A stretch of 53,387 nt of DNA from an uncultured Geobacteraceae bacterium (GCA_903852495.1 CAINRC010000006.1:1-53387); one strand, 5' to 3'. Counted from the first letter of the stretch, positions 16,734-25,932 are shown. The notes: generated by a model from the letters alone, not told the origin. A program made the numbers and translations.

Positions 16734-17196
16734 CAAGTGAAGTTCCTTCGCTCATCGAGTAAACATCAAAAACATCTTCCTTGCCCCAGGTTGAAGAATC
16801 GGTTTTATCCACAGAGGAGCGCAGGTTCCAGCCCCACATATCATCATCCTCTTTTTCCGGAGGGTGAAACGGGTCGAAGATTGGTCTCCGGAGAAACTTT
16901 ATTTTTCCGGTCTTTGCATCGCCGAAATCACGGCCTTCAAGCAGTTCCTTCAGCTCCTTCGGGTAGCCGGCCCCGGTTTTGAGAGGACCTGCCGGCATTT
17001 TATCAAATTTTCTTTTGTAATCATCAATAGCAGTTCGGATTGTACGCAGGTTCCGCCGCAGTTCGACCTCTTTTGTCCGCTGAGCAGTCATGCGGGTCAA
17101 CGGTATAACACCGGCGGCCAGAATGCCGAGAATCGTCATGGTGACGATCAACTCTATGAGCGAAAGCCCTCTGCGGGCTCTTAAAGCTCCAAACAT
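16705..17196 (-). CDS. Type II secretion pseudopilin, second GspG-like
   Basis: The protein has 163 residues. A short leader ends ARRG, followed by LSLIELIVTMTILGILAAGVIPL, so prepilin peptidase should cut before Leu with Glu at +5. The rest resembles GspG: VELRRNLRTIRTAIDDYKRKF, PKELKELLEG, KFLRRPIFDPFHP, and a C-terminal VYSMSEGTSLDGKTRYKDW. It has fewer low-complexity inserts than the next gene. The start ATG follows GAGGTGAT. Two GspG-like genes side by side suggest one major and one alternative subunit; which is major cannot be read from sequence. It overlaps the following gene by 29 bases. Confidence 0.88.
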   Translation of the reverse strand: MFGALRARRGLSLIELIVTMTILGILAAGVIPLTRMTAQRTKEVELRRNLRTIRTAIDDYKRKFDKMPAGPLKTGAGYPKELKELLEGRDFGDAKTGKIKFLRRPIFDPFHPPEKEDDDMWGWNLRSSVDKTDSSTWGKEDVFDVYSMSEGTSLDGKTRYKDW

Positions 17197-17197
17197 A

Positions 17198-17791
17198 TCA
17201 CCTCGGACGGATCGGGTTCGGATTCTGGTTCGGATTCTGAGTTTGGATCTGATTCTGGGTCTGCTTCAACTCGGATGTAAACTGCCAGTCACTGTACTGT
17301 TTCTTGTCATCAAGCAGCTTCGAATCATATAGGGATGCAAAACTTTTTCTGAACGGCTCCACGGTGCTTTCACTCATTACGCCGGCAAAACGGGTCGGGT
17401 CACCGACAGGTTTGACAATCTGCCACTGTTTATTTGTCAGCGGGTCAAGTGTTGCGGACACTCTGAGCCGGAATTTTTTTGAAGGGGTGTTTGTGCACCG
17501 CTCCTCCTTGCCAATGATCAGGTCGTCAAGTACCGTTCCATTGGGTGAGTTAATGGTCCATAAAAACGGGGTTACCGCACTCTGGGCAAGGTTTGCTTGA
17601 TTGTTACATAGAAGCTTCTGGTAAATAATCTCAGCCACCTGATCCCCCCGGTAGATCATCTCGTCTTCAAGTTCCCGCTGCTTCAGGGTTTTCCAGGACT
17701 GCCCCACCATCCCCAGCATGACTCCCATAATCATGATTATCGTCAAAGCCAGAATATAGGTAAAGCCACCCTGATTGGACAAAGCTTTCAT
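17198..17791 (-). CDS. Pseudopilin-like protein without Glu5
   Basis: The 197-residue protein begins with a pilin-like leader, GGFTYILALTIIMIMGVMLGMVG, but the residue expected to be Glu at +5 after the Gly-Phe cut is Leu. Minor pseudopilins of the GspK class also lack Glu5, so it might cap the pseudopilus. A motif WKTLKQRELEDEMIYRGDQ follows the helix, and the last 25 or so residues are Gln/Asn/Pro repeats. The start ATG shares one base with the secretin stop (TGATG). It lies between the secretin and the GspG-like genes. Whether prepilin peptidase cuts it is unclear. Confidence 0.75.
   Translation of the reverse strand: MKALSNQGGFTYILALTIIMIMGVMLGMVGQSWKTLKQRELEDEMIYRGDQVAEIIYQKLLCNNQANLAQSAVTPFLWTINSPNGTVLDDLIIGKEERCTNTPSKKFRLRVSATLDPLTNKQWQIVKPVGDPTRFAGVMSESTVEPFRKSFASLYDSKLLDDKKQYSDWQFTSELKQTQNQIQTQNPNQNPNPIRPR
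17215..17238. repeat. 12-bp tandem repeat inside the pseudopilin-like gene
   Basis: GGTTCGGATTCT occurs twice in tandem, followed by diverged copies to about 17265. It encodes the Gln/Asn/Pro-rich C-terminus of the minus-strand gene. Slippage by one unit would change the protein by four residues in frame. Confidence 0.8.
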
Positions 17792-20223
17792 CAGCGAATA
17801 TCCACCGCCGTGCTGAAGGGCAGAATATTGAGGGCAGTACCATCAGGCATCGTAAACATGGCGTTTCTGAAAGCAAAACTTGCGGGCCCCTTATTCTTGG
17901 CCTTGAATTGTGCCGTCGCAAGCGTGCCCCCGCCGGAGACACTACCGCTATCTGTAGCGCGACCCAGCAAAACCGTCACCGTACCGGCGGCCGGATCAGC
18001 CCTGCTGGTAAAAACTGTCGCTTTGCCGTCCTTCTTTAAAAACGGGCCTTCGCTCAACGACATAAAATCGACAAAAATCGGATCATAGGTGAGTACAAAC
18101 GGGGCGTTGGCAAGATCTTTCACCTCGTTGATCTTGATATCAATACTGAACTGCTGCCCAACGGTTGCGGATGAAGGAGCAGCAAGTTGCAGCAGGCTGC
18201 GCTGAAGCGCTGCTGCCTGTGCAGGAACTGGCGGCTTGGGCTGAGGCTGAGCAGTCGGAGCAGCAACATCCGGGCGTGATGGAGCCGGCTTGGAAGCTGC
18301 GGGATCTGGGACAGCCTCTTTTTTATCGCTCTTTTTCGGTGCCGTGACATCCCCTTCATAAACCGCTTCCTGATCAAAGGATGACATCGGCCTGACAAGC
18401 GACGGGTGATCCTCTTTGCCGGAACCAAAGGAAGAAAGACCGGGGAGCGGAACCGGAATACCTCTAACTAGACGTGGAGTAATTGCCAGCATAAGTTCAC
18501 TCTTGTTTTTTGAAGTGTATGAACTGGTAAATAAATTACCAATCAGAGGCAGGTCACTTAGCAGATATACTTTGGATTTATCGTTTCCTTCTTCCCTTGA
18601 AATAAGGCCACCAATGACGCTGGTTTCATTATCTTTTAAGCTGAGTACTGTTTCAAGGTTGCGAGTGCCGATGGTCACAACGGTCGTACTTTTGTCAGAC
18701 CCCACCGTCTCTTTGGTAAGAATATTACTGACCTCAAGACTCAGCTTGATGGATATTTCATTGTTAAGCTGGATAGTCGGCTCGGCATTAACTTTTACCC
18801 CAACGTCCACATACTGGACATTGACCTGTGACACAGTGCCGTTAAGAGTTGTCGTAGTAATCGGCTGCCTGGTGCCGACATTGAATTTTGCTTTTTCCTT
18901 GTTTTTCACCCGGATTTTCGGGTTGGAAAGTGTCTCGCCCTTGGCAAGGCTTTTACCAAGATTGAACGTTGCATTCGGCACGGTCACATAGCCGCCAAAA
19001 CCCTGCATGGTAAACGCGCGAACCAGATTTGTAATATCACCACCGACTGTTGTTGTGGTTGATCCGGTAGGCACCGTCGTTGTTACTCCCGCAAGTGTCG
19101 TGGAAAGCAGTTTATTATCAGGTGGCGGCGAGAAAGCACCCAGTTGGACATTATAATTACTCAGCAGTAACCCGACATTCTCGGCATTTTTGTCCGAGAC
19201 TTCGATCACTTCCACATCAAGAACAACTTCAGCTTCCGGCATATCGTTGGCATCAAGAATTTTTTCAACCACCCCGACAACATCTTCTGTGTCCCGCACA
19301 ACGATCGAGTTTGAATCTTCGTTCACGTACGCTTTACGCACCTGAATCATGGTGCGGATCAGGTTGATGGCTTTTTTTGCATCCATGTAGTTGAGATGGA
19401 ACGTGCGCAGCACCATGTCCTCGTACTGCTTGCTCTTCTCAGGAGAATTTGTATAAACAAGCACGGTGGTTTCATTCAAATTTCTGGTATTCAGCTTATT
19501 CATGGTGCTGAGCAGATCAAGCGCCTGCTGGAATGTGGCATTATCGAGATAAATTGAAATCGGTGTGTCCTTGATGCCGTCATCAAACACAAAATTGATT
19601 CCCGAAAGCTGGGTCAGAATATTGAACACGTCCTTGATCTTTGCATCCTTGAACTTCAGGGTTATCGGCTTACTGGATTTCACGCGCAACTCAAAGCCCT
19701 CAACCTTACTTTTTCGAAGCTGCACGATTCGATCAAGGGCCGCCTGATACTCTTTATTCTTGGGGAAAAGTTCTGCAGCCCGGATGTATTGGCGATGAGC
19801 TTCCTTCAGCTTGTTTGCCTTCTCAAAATCCAGTCCTTCCTGAAAAGCCGCCTGCGCCTCTTTGTGGCGGAGCGACAACTCAATATGCTGTCTGAAACGA
19901 TCCTGTGTCGGGTCCATACCTTGCGCGGCCTGAAATTCCGTCAGCGCATCGGCATAATTTCCTTTTGCCACTAACGCCACACCCTGCTTGAAACGCTGGT
20001 CTGCCGCTTTCTGGCGGGTCTTCAGGAAACGGATTCTGGTGTCATTGGATGTAGGGTCATTTTTAAAGGAGTCAGCATAGCTGTACATCGCCTCTTCAAA
20101 CTTTCCCTCCGCCTCAAACTTTTCCGCAGCGCTGAAGGAGCGCGCAGCCGGTGAGGCACAGCCCGACAGGAGGCCGAAAGATAGTACCAGGATGCTATGT
20201 AAAATCAGGTTCAGGTAGCGCAT
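17791..20223 (-). CDS. gspD: Secretin (GspD-like) with N-terminal TPRs and C-terminal cohesin-type domain
   Basis: This outer-membrane channel subunit has about 810 residues. A lipoprotein signal ends LLSGC (Cys22). TPR-like helices fill about residues 30-180, then come secretin N-domains (from KPITLKFKDAKIKDVFNILTQLSGINFVFDDG) and the secretin core with VPNATFNLGK...SNPKIRVKNKEKAKFNVGT and VIGGLISREE...LPLIGNLF. A Pro/Ala/Lys-rich linker leads to a domain of about 110 residues starting near LQLAAPSSATVGQQFSIDI that resembles cohesin. The start at 20223 follows GAGGAG. Cohesin-like tails are not part of classical GspD or PilQ. In this operon the secretin is the only outer-membrane component. 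Confidence 0.9.
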   Translation of the reverse strand: MRYLNLILHSILVLSFGLLSGCASPAARSFSAAEKFEAEGKFEEAMYSYADSFKNDPTSNDTRIRFLKTRQKAADQRFKQGVALVAKGNYADALTEFQAAQGMDPTQDRFRQHIELSLRHKEAQAAFQEGLDFEKANKLKEAHRQYIRAAELFPKNKEYQAALDRIVQLRKSKVEGFELRVKSSKPITLKFKDAKIKDVFNILTQLSGINFVFDDGIKDTPISIYLDNATFQQALDLLSTMNKLNTRNLNETTVLVYTNSPEKSKQYEDMVLRTFHLNYMDAKKAINLIRTMIQVRKAYVNEDSNSIVVRDTEDVVGVVEKILDANDMPEAEVVLDVEVIEVSDKNAENVGLLLSNYNVQLGAFSPPPDNKLLSTTLAGVTTTVPTGSTTTTVGGDITNLVRAFTMQGFGGYVTVPNATFNLGKSLAKGETLSNPKIRVKNKEKAKFNVGTRQPITTTTLNGTVSQVNVQYVDVGVKVNAEPTIQLNNEISIKLSLEVSNILTKETVGSDKSTTVVTIGTRNLETVLSLKDNETSVIGGLISREEGNDKSKVYLLSDLPLIGNLFTSSYTSKNKSELMLAITPRLVRGIPVPLPGLSSFGSGKEDHPSLVRPMSSFDQEAVYEGDVTAPKKSDKKEAVPDPAASKPAPSRPDVAAPTAQPQPKPPVPAQAAALQRSLLQLAAPSSATVGQQFSIDIKINEVKDLANAPFVLTYDPIFVDFMSLSEGPFLKKDGKATVFTSRADPAAGTVTVLLGRATDSGSVSGGGTLATAQFKAKNKGPASFAFRNAMFTMPDGTALNILPFSTAVDIR

Positions 20224-20251
20224 TGAGTGCGTCTCCTCGGAATAAATTTTG

Positions 20252-20848
20252 TTACCGTGCGGCATTCAGCGGCCGGTTTTCAAGTAACGGAATAACAATG
20301 ACAGCTCCGGTGTCGGTAACTGTCAGCCGCAACGATTGATCAGTAATTTCGGTTGCTTCATACCGGCCGGCAACCTTGTCGCCCTTTTTTACCAGGATAA
20401 TTTCCTTGTCCTTTTCAAGAAAAATGGTTCGTGCCGACCCTTTTTTCAAGAATCCCAGAAACGTAAAACGGGCCAATGGAGCAGACTCCGGCTGGGCTTT
20501 CACCGCATCTACCGGTAGTACCGGCACAGCTTTTACCGGGGGTGGCGGTTCTATCTTCTTTTTGACAATCTTCGTCTCATCAATAAATATCGGTTTAAAC
20601 AGGTTGCGCCGATACCCTTTGAATCCGGCAGTATCCTGTTCAAGAAGGCTCAGCTTCAATGTTGTGCCATCATCCACCACTGAAGTGGCAGATTTCACCG
20701 CAGATACTGCAGCAGGTTTTTGCTGCTGTCCCGGCTTGAAGGTCAGGGTGCTGACAGTTTTCGGCTTCGGCGATGTGCTGTAACTCCACACCACAGCGCA
20801 ACCAAAGAGAATAACCAGAACGAATAGTATCAGGCGCTGGCGATTCAT
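20252..20848 (-). CDS. GspC/PilP-like inner-membrane secretion protein
   Basis: The protein has 198 residues with one N-terminal membrane helix (LILFVLVILFGCAVVW), a Pro/Lys-rich linker, the segment YRRNLFKPIF, and a C-terminal beta domain with FTFLGFLKKGSARTIFLEKDKEIILVKKGDKVAGRYEATEI. This is the homology-region plan by which GspC or PilP connects the inner-membrane platform to the secretin N-domains. Similarity is at the level of layout; I assign it from that and from its place just before the secretin gene. The start ATG at 20848 overlaps the preceding stop by four bases and has GGGAG upstream. Confidence 0.7.
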   Translation of the reverse strand: MNRQRLILFVLVILFGCAVVWSYSTSPKPKTVSTLTFKPGQQQKPAAVSAVKSATSVVDDGTTLKLSLLEQDTAGFKGYRRNLFKPIFIDETKIVKKKIEPPPPVKAVPVLPVDAVKAQPESAPLARFTFLGFLKKGSARTIFLEKDKEIILVKKGDKVAGRYEATEITDQSLRLTVTDTGAVIVIPLLENRPLNAAR

Positions 20849-21390
20849 GTCCACTCCCGCAGATATACCGTTATGTGCAGTTCCATGGTCACTTTTTCGA
20901 TAAAAAGGTCGTTATTTGAAAAAGCGACCGTTTCAATCACGACCAATTCCGGATTTTTCTGAATATCAGATAGATAGCTTTTCACCGCCGCATACCCTCC
21001 GGTAACAGAAAGCGACAACTGATAGGAAAGCAGTGGCTCGTCTTTACTCTTGAGCGTTTTATAGCTGATTGTGCCCACTTCGACAGCGCTGGTTGCCGCA
21101 GCTTCATACAAATCGCTCAACACCCTGGCAAACTGCCGTTTTTCAGGTATCTTGATCTTCAGTGCATCAAGGTCAGCGGAGGCCTGCTTATAAAGTGCTG
21201 TGGGGTCCAGCTGTCCGGCATTGGCGGCCTTCAGGCGCAGACCGCTCCACTTTGTCTGCAGATCAGTCAATACGGGGAGCTGATAGGAAGAATGTACAAT
21301 CCCAAGACACAGATTTACCAGAACAAGGGTCAGAATGATGACCAGCGGAATCCATTTCTGACGGACTATTTCAAACATATACGCTTTCAT
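20845..21390 (-). CDS. PilO/GspM-like inner-membrane platform protein
   Basis: It has about 181 residues: one N-terminal helix (WIPLVIILTLVLVNLCLGIV), a coiled-coil segment (about 40-95) and a ferredoxin-like domain with YQLSLSVTGGYAAVKSYLSDIQKNPELVVIETVAF, the pattern of PilO. It would pair with the PilN-like product in the periplasm. The ATG shares one base with the preceding stop (TGATG). The set PilM-PilN-PilO is more typical of type IV pili than of GspL-GspM, so this system sits between the two machines. Confidence 0.78.
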   Translation of the reverse strand: MKAYMFEIVRQKWIPLVIILTLVLVNLCLGIVHSSYQLPVLTDLQTKWSGLRLKAANAGQLDPTALYKQASADLDALKIKIPEKRQFARVLSDLYEAAATSAVEVGTISYKTLKSKDEPLLSYQLSLSVTGGYAAVKSYLSDIQKNPELVVIETVAFSNNDLFIEKVTMELHITVYLREWT

Positions 21391-21926
21391 CAATGCAGTA
21401 CCTTACAGGTGAAAGCAAATTTAACACCTTGGGCTTTATCGCCCTCACCCATATTCTGATGTGACAGCAGAGTAACTTCTGACAAACCTTTTGCCGCTTC
21501 CAGCTTTTCAAGATACTGCCGGACCGTTTTAAAACTTCTGGCATGACCTTCCAGCTTCCACTCCTCAGAGGCTTTACCCATGGATAGCAGCGACAGCGAG
21601 ATCCCCTCCGGAGTGGCATTTTCAAACAGTTCAAGCACCGCAAGCCAGTTTTTACTCTTACGCTCGATTATTGTGTTGTAAAAACGGACTCGCCCCTTTT
21701 GTCGCGTGAAATCAGAGTCGGATATACCGCTCGGCTTGGCAGAGAGCCTGCCCTCAATCGCAGCGATTTCTGAACTCAGGAAATTCTTCTCACCCATGGC
21801 TGAAGAGACCCGATAAATGTTCCAGGCCGCCAAAACAAGAAGCAGTGCGATGGAGGAATACGCGACCCTGTTGATCAGACGGTGGTCAAGGTAAGTGCGT
21901 GTCGCAAGGTTAATGGTGAAATTCAT
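21390..21926 (-). CDS. PilN-like inner-membrane platform protein
   Basis: The 178-residue protein starts MNFTINLATRTYLDHRLINR, a cytoplasmic tail that resembles the conserved PilN N-terminus which binds PilM. A single helix follows (SSIALLLVLAAWNIY), then a coiled coil and a small periplasmic domain (GISLSLLSMGKASEEWKLEGHARSFKTVRQYLEKLE). It is membrane-anchored and bridges PilM in the cytoplasm to PilO. GAGGAG lies upstream of the ATG, which shares one base with the preceding stop. Confidence 0.8.
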   Translation of the reverse strand: MNFTINLATRTYLDHRLINRVAYSSIALLLVLAAWNIYRVSSAMGEKNFLSSEIAAIEGRLSAKPSGISDSDFTRQKGRVRFYNTIIERKSKNWLAVLELFENATPEGISLSLLSMGKASEEWKLEGHARSFKTVRQYLEKLEAAKGLSEVTLLSHQNMGEGDKAQGVKFAFTCKVLH

Positions 21927-22852
21927 CAAAAACTCCTCAACGCCGCACCAATTGCGGCAGTGCAGGAAAACAGGTGTCCCTGGCTGCCCGGGGCAAAATT
22001 ACCGGGTGTAACCACACCTTTTGCTTCAAGCAGGATCGGCGTTACTTCGGTCGCTTCAGCAACCATATCCCGAAAACTGAGTGCCGTTTCCGGTGATGCT
22101 ACACAGAAAACAGTCTGTACCGGCTGATCAGGGAAACGTTCCTTGTAAACCAGCAGAGAACTGTTTATCTCCATGTACACCCGGCTGTCAGTCGCCTGAA
22201 CGCCGGATAAATCCTTACTCCGTATAAACTCCGGTATCCCTTGGGCAAAAGCGACAATTGACAGGGTACCGCCGTAATACGATATGAGGATACAGTCATC
22301 ATGAAGCGACAGACGACTGTTAAAAAGCCGGCAGAGATTGAATGTATTACAGTCAACCCGTGCCGGAGAATAGCCGGCCTTCGTGATGAGATCTTCGTAT
22401 TGGGAAATAACCGAGCGCGACGCAATTGCAACCAGCAGGGCCAGATCACCATTTTCCCGAACCGTCAACTGTTGAAAATCAATAAGAGTATCGGTGCTTT
22501 CAAGCGGAATATTTTTCTTCAGCTTCCAGCGAATCAGGTCAATACCTTCCGCATGGCTTTTGAAACGCCCTTCAAGATCAAGCAGCATTATTCTGCTCAC
22601 CGCATCGGGGAGAGATACCGCCACCCTGTCAGTCCGGCACAGCAGTTGGTTACAGGCAGACTTTAAGCCGGTAACAAACGCATCGGGGGCAAGAATGTTT
22701 TGATCCCGCAGTGAAACCTGAACAGTTTGTGGAGGAAATGAAGCGTGGGCAACCCTGTCAACACGTGGTGACGCGGCAGACCCGCTTACAAGGGCACACA
22801 CCACACCCTGTGGGCTGATTTCGACTCCTATTGGTTTAGTGACAAACAGCAT
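21926..22852 (-). CDS. PilM/GspL-like actin-fold ATPase
   Basis: The protein has about 308 residues with the layout of PilM: a phosphate-1-like GVEISPQGVVCALVSG at the N-terminus, FKSHAEGIDLIRWKLKKNIPLESTDTLIDFQQL in the middle, DDCILISYYGGTLSIVAFAQGIPEF as the second actin-like lobe, and a C-terminal GHLFSCTAAIGAAL. PilM is a cytoplasmic actin-like protein that links the assembly ATPase to PilN. There is no membrane helix, unlike GspL. I chose the ATG at 22852, with AGGA nearby; a GTG at 22873 would overlap the gspE stop and add seven residues. Confidence 0.8.
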   Translation of the reverse strand: MLFVTKPIGVEISPQGVVCALVSGSAASPRVDRVAHASFPPQTVQVSLRDQNILAPDAFVTGLKSACNQLLCRTDRVAVSLPDAVSRIMLLDLEGRFKSHAEGIDLIRWKLKKNIPLESTDTLIDFQQLTVRENGDLALLVAIASRSVISQYEDLITKAGYSPARVDCNTFNLCRLFNSRLSLHDDCILISYYGGTLSIVAFAQGIPEFIRSKDLSGVQATDSRVYMEINSSLLVYKERFPDQPVQTVFCVASPETALSFRDMVAEATEVTPILLEAKGVVTPGNFAPGSQGHLFSCTAAIGAALRSF

Positions 22853-22869
22853 GGCGTGTCCTGTCCCGG

Positions 22870-24594
22870 TCACTCAACAAACGTGACACGGTTTATCTCC
22901 TTGAGGGTCGTTACACCGGCAGCCAGTTTTTCTTCGGCTGAATCACGCAGAAACATGACACCGGCTTCACGGGCAGCTTTTTTCAGCTGGGTTGCTGGAA
23001 CCTTGGCGATAATGAGATCACGAATCTGGTCAGTAAGTTCCAGTAATTCAACAATGGCAACCCGTCCCCGATAGCCTGTGCCATGGCACTCTTCGCAGCC
23101 ATGGGATTCATAGAGCGTCAAATCGCGAAAACGTTCGGGATCAACACCACCGTCAACCAGTTCCTCGTCACTGTACTTCACCGGGCGGCGGCAGGCGAGG
23201 CAGACTTTTCTCACCAGTCTTTGCGCCATAACGCAGTTGAGACACGATACAAAATTATAGGGATCAATTCCCATATGGATGAAGCGTCCGATAACGTCAA
23301 ATACGTTATTGGCATGAACAGTCGTAAAGACCAGGTGTCCGGTGAGTGCAGACTGTACGGCAATCTGCGCGGTCTCGGAATCCCGGATTTCTCCAACCAT
23401 GATCTTATCCGGGTCATGGCGCAGGATGGAACGTAATCCCTTGGCGAAGGTCAACCCTTTTTTTTCATTGACCGGGATCTGCAGTACGCCGCGCAACATA
23501 TATTCAACCGGATCTTCAATGGTGATTATTTTGTCCTCGCCGGTATGAATCTCGGTCAAGGCAGCATAAAGCGTCGTAGTTTTTCCGGAACCGGTCGGGC
23601 CGGTGACCAGCACCATGCCATACGGTTCACGTATTTTTCTCCGCAGGCGCTTGATTTCCCGCTCGCTTACGCCAAGATTTTCCAGGGTCAGTCCCTTCAG
23701 ATCACTGGCGATACTCTCTTTGTCAAGAATACGGATAACCGCATCTTCGCCCATGGAACTGGGCATGATCGAAACGCGGAAGTCGATGGATTTTTCGCCA
23801 AAACGGATTTTAAAGCGGCCATCCTGAGGTATGCGCCTCTCGGATATGTCCAGCTCGCTCATAACCTTGAGGCGTGAAATGATCGGAGATTGAAAATGTT
23901 GATCTATCGTGTCGTTCGCTTTGTACAGAACGCCATCAATACGATATTTGATGTCGACTCCGTCAAGACCTGTTTCGATATGTATGTCGCTTGCTCTGCG
24001 GCTCAGCGCGTCAAGAATGGTCGTGTTTATCAGCTTGATGATCGGGCTGGTGTCTTCTGACAGCGTTTCGACAGACAGTACCTCTTCACCACGGTCAGTT
24101 TCCTTGACCAACTGGAGCATGAAGTCTTCTGAAACATCACGCAGAACCCTGCGCGTCCCTTCCCCTGCTTTGGTAACGGTACTTATGGCAGAATCGGAGG
24201 CGACACGAATCTGAATCTGCCGATCAAGCATAAGTTCAAGCTCATCCAGTTTGACCACGTCGGTCGGGTCAGACACCGCAATGACAATCACATTCGGCTG
24301 AATATCCAACGGCACAAAATGATACCGGTAAATTGCGTCCGGCGGTAACTGGTTGAGCAGTTCTGAATCCATCTTGAAATTGCGCAGATCAATGTACTCA
24401 AGACCAAACTGCTCCGCCAAAGCCTGAGCCAGTTCTTCCTCTGTGACAAACCCTTCCTGTACGGCAATTTCCCCGAAGCGTTTCCGGGTTATCGCCACCC
24501 TTTCGAGGATAATTGCCGTCTGATCAGGTTGAAGGACGCCCCGATCAACAAAAATTGTACCGATATTTTTTCGTTTGAATGATTCTCTCGCCAT
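22870..24594 (-). CDS. gspE: Type II secretion/type IV pilus assembly ATPase GspE
   Basis: This hexameric ATPase powers pseudopilus assembly. In about 574 residues: an N-terminal MshE-like domain (RKNIGTIFVDRGVLQPDQTAIILERVAITRKRFGEIAVQEGFVTEEELAQALAEQFGL), Walker A GPTGSGKTTT, Asp box around EDPVEYML, Walker B IMVGEIRDSETAQIAVQSALTGHLVFTTVH, and the zinc-finger-like CLACRRP...CEECHGTGYRGR typical of GspE and PilB. The start at 24594 is one base after the gspF stop; GGTGGGATAGA lies just upstream. It is the second gene of the operon, after gspF. Confidence 0.95.
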   Translation of the reverse strand: MARESFKRKNIGTIFVDRGVLQPDQTAIILERVAITRKRFGEIAVQEGFVTEEELAQALAEQFGLEYIDLRNFKMDSELLNQLPPDAIYRYHFVPLDIQPNVIVIAVSDPTDVVKLDELELMLDRQIQIRVASDSAISTVTKAGEGTRRVLRDVSEDFMLQLVKETDRGEEVLSVETLSEDTSPIIKLINTTILDALSRRASDIHIETGLDGVDIKYRIDGVLYKANDTIDQHFQSPIISRLKVMSELDISERRIPQDGRFKIRFGEKSIDFRVSIMPSSMGEDAVIRILDKESIASDLKGLTLENLGVSEREIKRLRRKIREPYGMVLVTGPTGSGKTTTLYAALTEIHTGEDKIITIEDPVEYMLRGVLQIPVNEKKGLTFAKGLRSILRHDPDKIMVGEIRDSETAQIAVQSALTGHLVFTTVHANNVFDVIGRFIHMGIDPYNFVSCLNCVMAQRLVRKVCLACRRPVKYSDEELVDGGVDPERFRDLTLYESHGCEECHGTGYRGRVAIVELLELTDQIRDLIIAKVPATQLKKAAREAGVMFLRDSAEEKLAAGVTTLKEINRVTFVE

Positions 24595-24595
24595 T

Positions 24596-25804
24596 CTATC
24601 CCACCGTGCCGGCAATTTTAAATATCGGGAGGTACATCGCAACAATAATTACACCGATAACAATCCCCATAATCAGCATGATTGCCGGTTCTATTGCTGT
24701 CGTCAGCAAATGCATCCGTTCCTCAAGCTCATCTTCCAGATAATTGGAAATATCACCAAGCATATCCTCAAGCGACCCGGTAGTTTCACCCACACCGAGC
24801 ATTCGCAGTGCCAATGGCGGCATGATATCGATCCGCTCAAGCGCAACGGAGAGCCGACCCCCCTCTTCTATGAAACGGACCGCCTCGAACAGGCGCTTTT
24901 CCATGAATACGTTATTGAGGGTGCCAATGGACATGCGCAGCGATTCAATGATCGGAATGCCGCTCCCAAGCACGGTGGCAAGGGTACGGGTAAAGCCGGC
25001 AACGGAATACTTGGTAAAGACATCACCGATTACCGGCAGCGTTAATTTGTATCTGTCCAGCGCGTAGCGTCCAGCTTCCGTGCTCTTCCAGGACCTGAAT
25101 GCCGCAAGCAGGCCTACAAACAGAACAATCCCGACCAGGAAATACCGCCTGAGCAGTGAGGTAAAAGTAATCAGCAACTGAGTCAGGGCGGGAAGTTGTG
25201 CTCCGGAGTCTGCATATACCTGACTGAAAGTTGGTACAACATACAGTAGCAGAAGTGTGATCGCCAAAAATGCGAAAACAACAAGGATGGCCGGATAAAA
25301 AACGGCTGCAACAATTTTCTTTTTTAGCGTGCCTACCCTCTTCAAATATTCTATATAGCGGCGGATAGTCTGAGGAAGATCCCCGGTCCGCTCCCCCGCC
25401 CGAATAGAGGCAACATAAAGAAAGGGGAATGCCCGGCCATGCTTATCCATCGCCACCGACAAGGCCGCACCCGCCTTTACGTCTTCACGCACCTGCACCA
25501 GAACTTCATATAACGCACCGGAATCATGACGTTCAAGAATTGCGTCCAGAACCTGCATAATCGGCATACCGGCCTTTATCAGCACCAGCATCTCCTGGTT
25601 GAACGTCAGAAGAGCCCTGTTATCGATCTTCTTACGCCTGATCCCCTTGTCAAACAGGAACTGGAATGGCTTCTTTTTTACTTCAAAAACAAAAAAGCCC
25701 TGATCCTCAAGATTTTTACGCAAGACGCCACTATCCGCAGCCTCAAAATCCCTGATGAGAATTTTTCCATCCGATGCACCAAGTTTGCAGGAGTAAAGCG
25801 CCAT
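24596..25804 (-). CDS. gspF: Type II secretion inner-membrane platform protein GspF
   Basis: This polytopic platform protein has 402 residues and two repeats of the GspF domain: first LTFNQEMLVLIKAGMPIMQVLDAI...ERTGDLP, second FTRTLATVLGSGIPIIESLRMS...VGETTGSLEDML. The helices lie near residues 170-190, 220-240 and 375-395. It contacts GspE in the cytoplasm. It is the first gene of the secretion operon. No Shine-Dalgarno sequence is obvious before the ATG at 25804. I found no prepilin peptidase in the window, so one must act from elsewhere. Confidence 0.94.
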   Translation of the reverse strand: MALYSCKLGASDGKILIRDFEAADSGVLRKNLEDQGFFVFEVKKKPFQFLFDKGIRRKKIDNRALLTFNQEMLVLIKAGMPIMQVLDAILERHDSGALYEVLVQVREDVKAGAALSVAMDKHGRAFPFLYVASIRAGERTGDLPQTIRRYIEYLKRVGTLKKKIVAAVFYPAILVVFAFLAITLLLLYVVPTFSQVYADSGAQLPALTQLLITFTSLLRRYFLVGIVLFVGLLAAFRSWKSTEAGRYALDRYKLTLPVIGDVFTKYSVAGFTRTLATVLGSGIPIIESLRMSIGTLNNVFMEKRLFEAVRFIEEGGRLSVALERIDIMPPLALRMLGVGETTGSLEDMLGDISNYLEDELEERMHLLTTAIEPAIMLIMGIVIGVIIVAMYLPIFKIAGTVG

Positions 25805-25932
25805 AGGTTTGAGCCAATATCACACGTGGAAAAATTAGTAAATATAAACATCACAGACTGAATCCCAACACTCTGTAATCACACGATAAGATACACTAGC
25901 CTACCTGTTGCATCTATACATTGGGAACAAAA

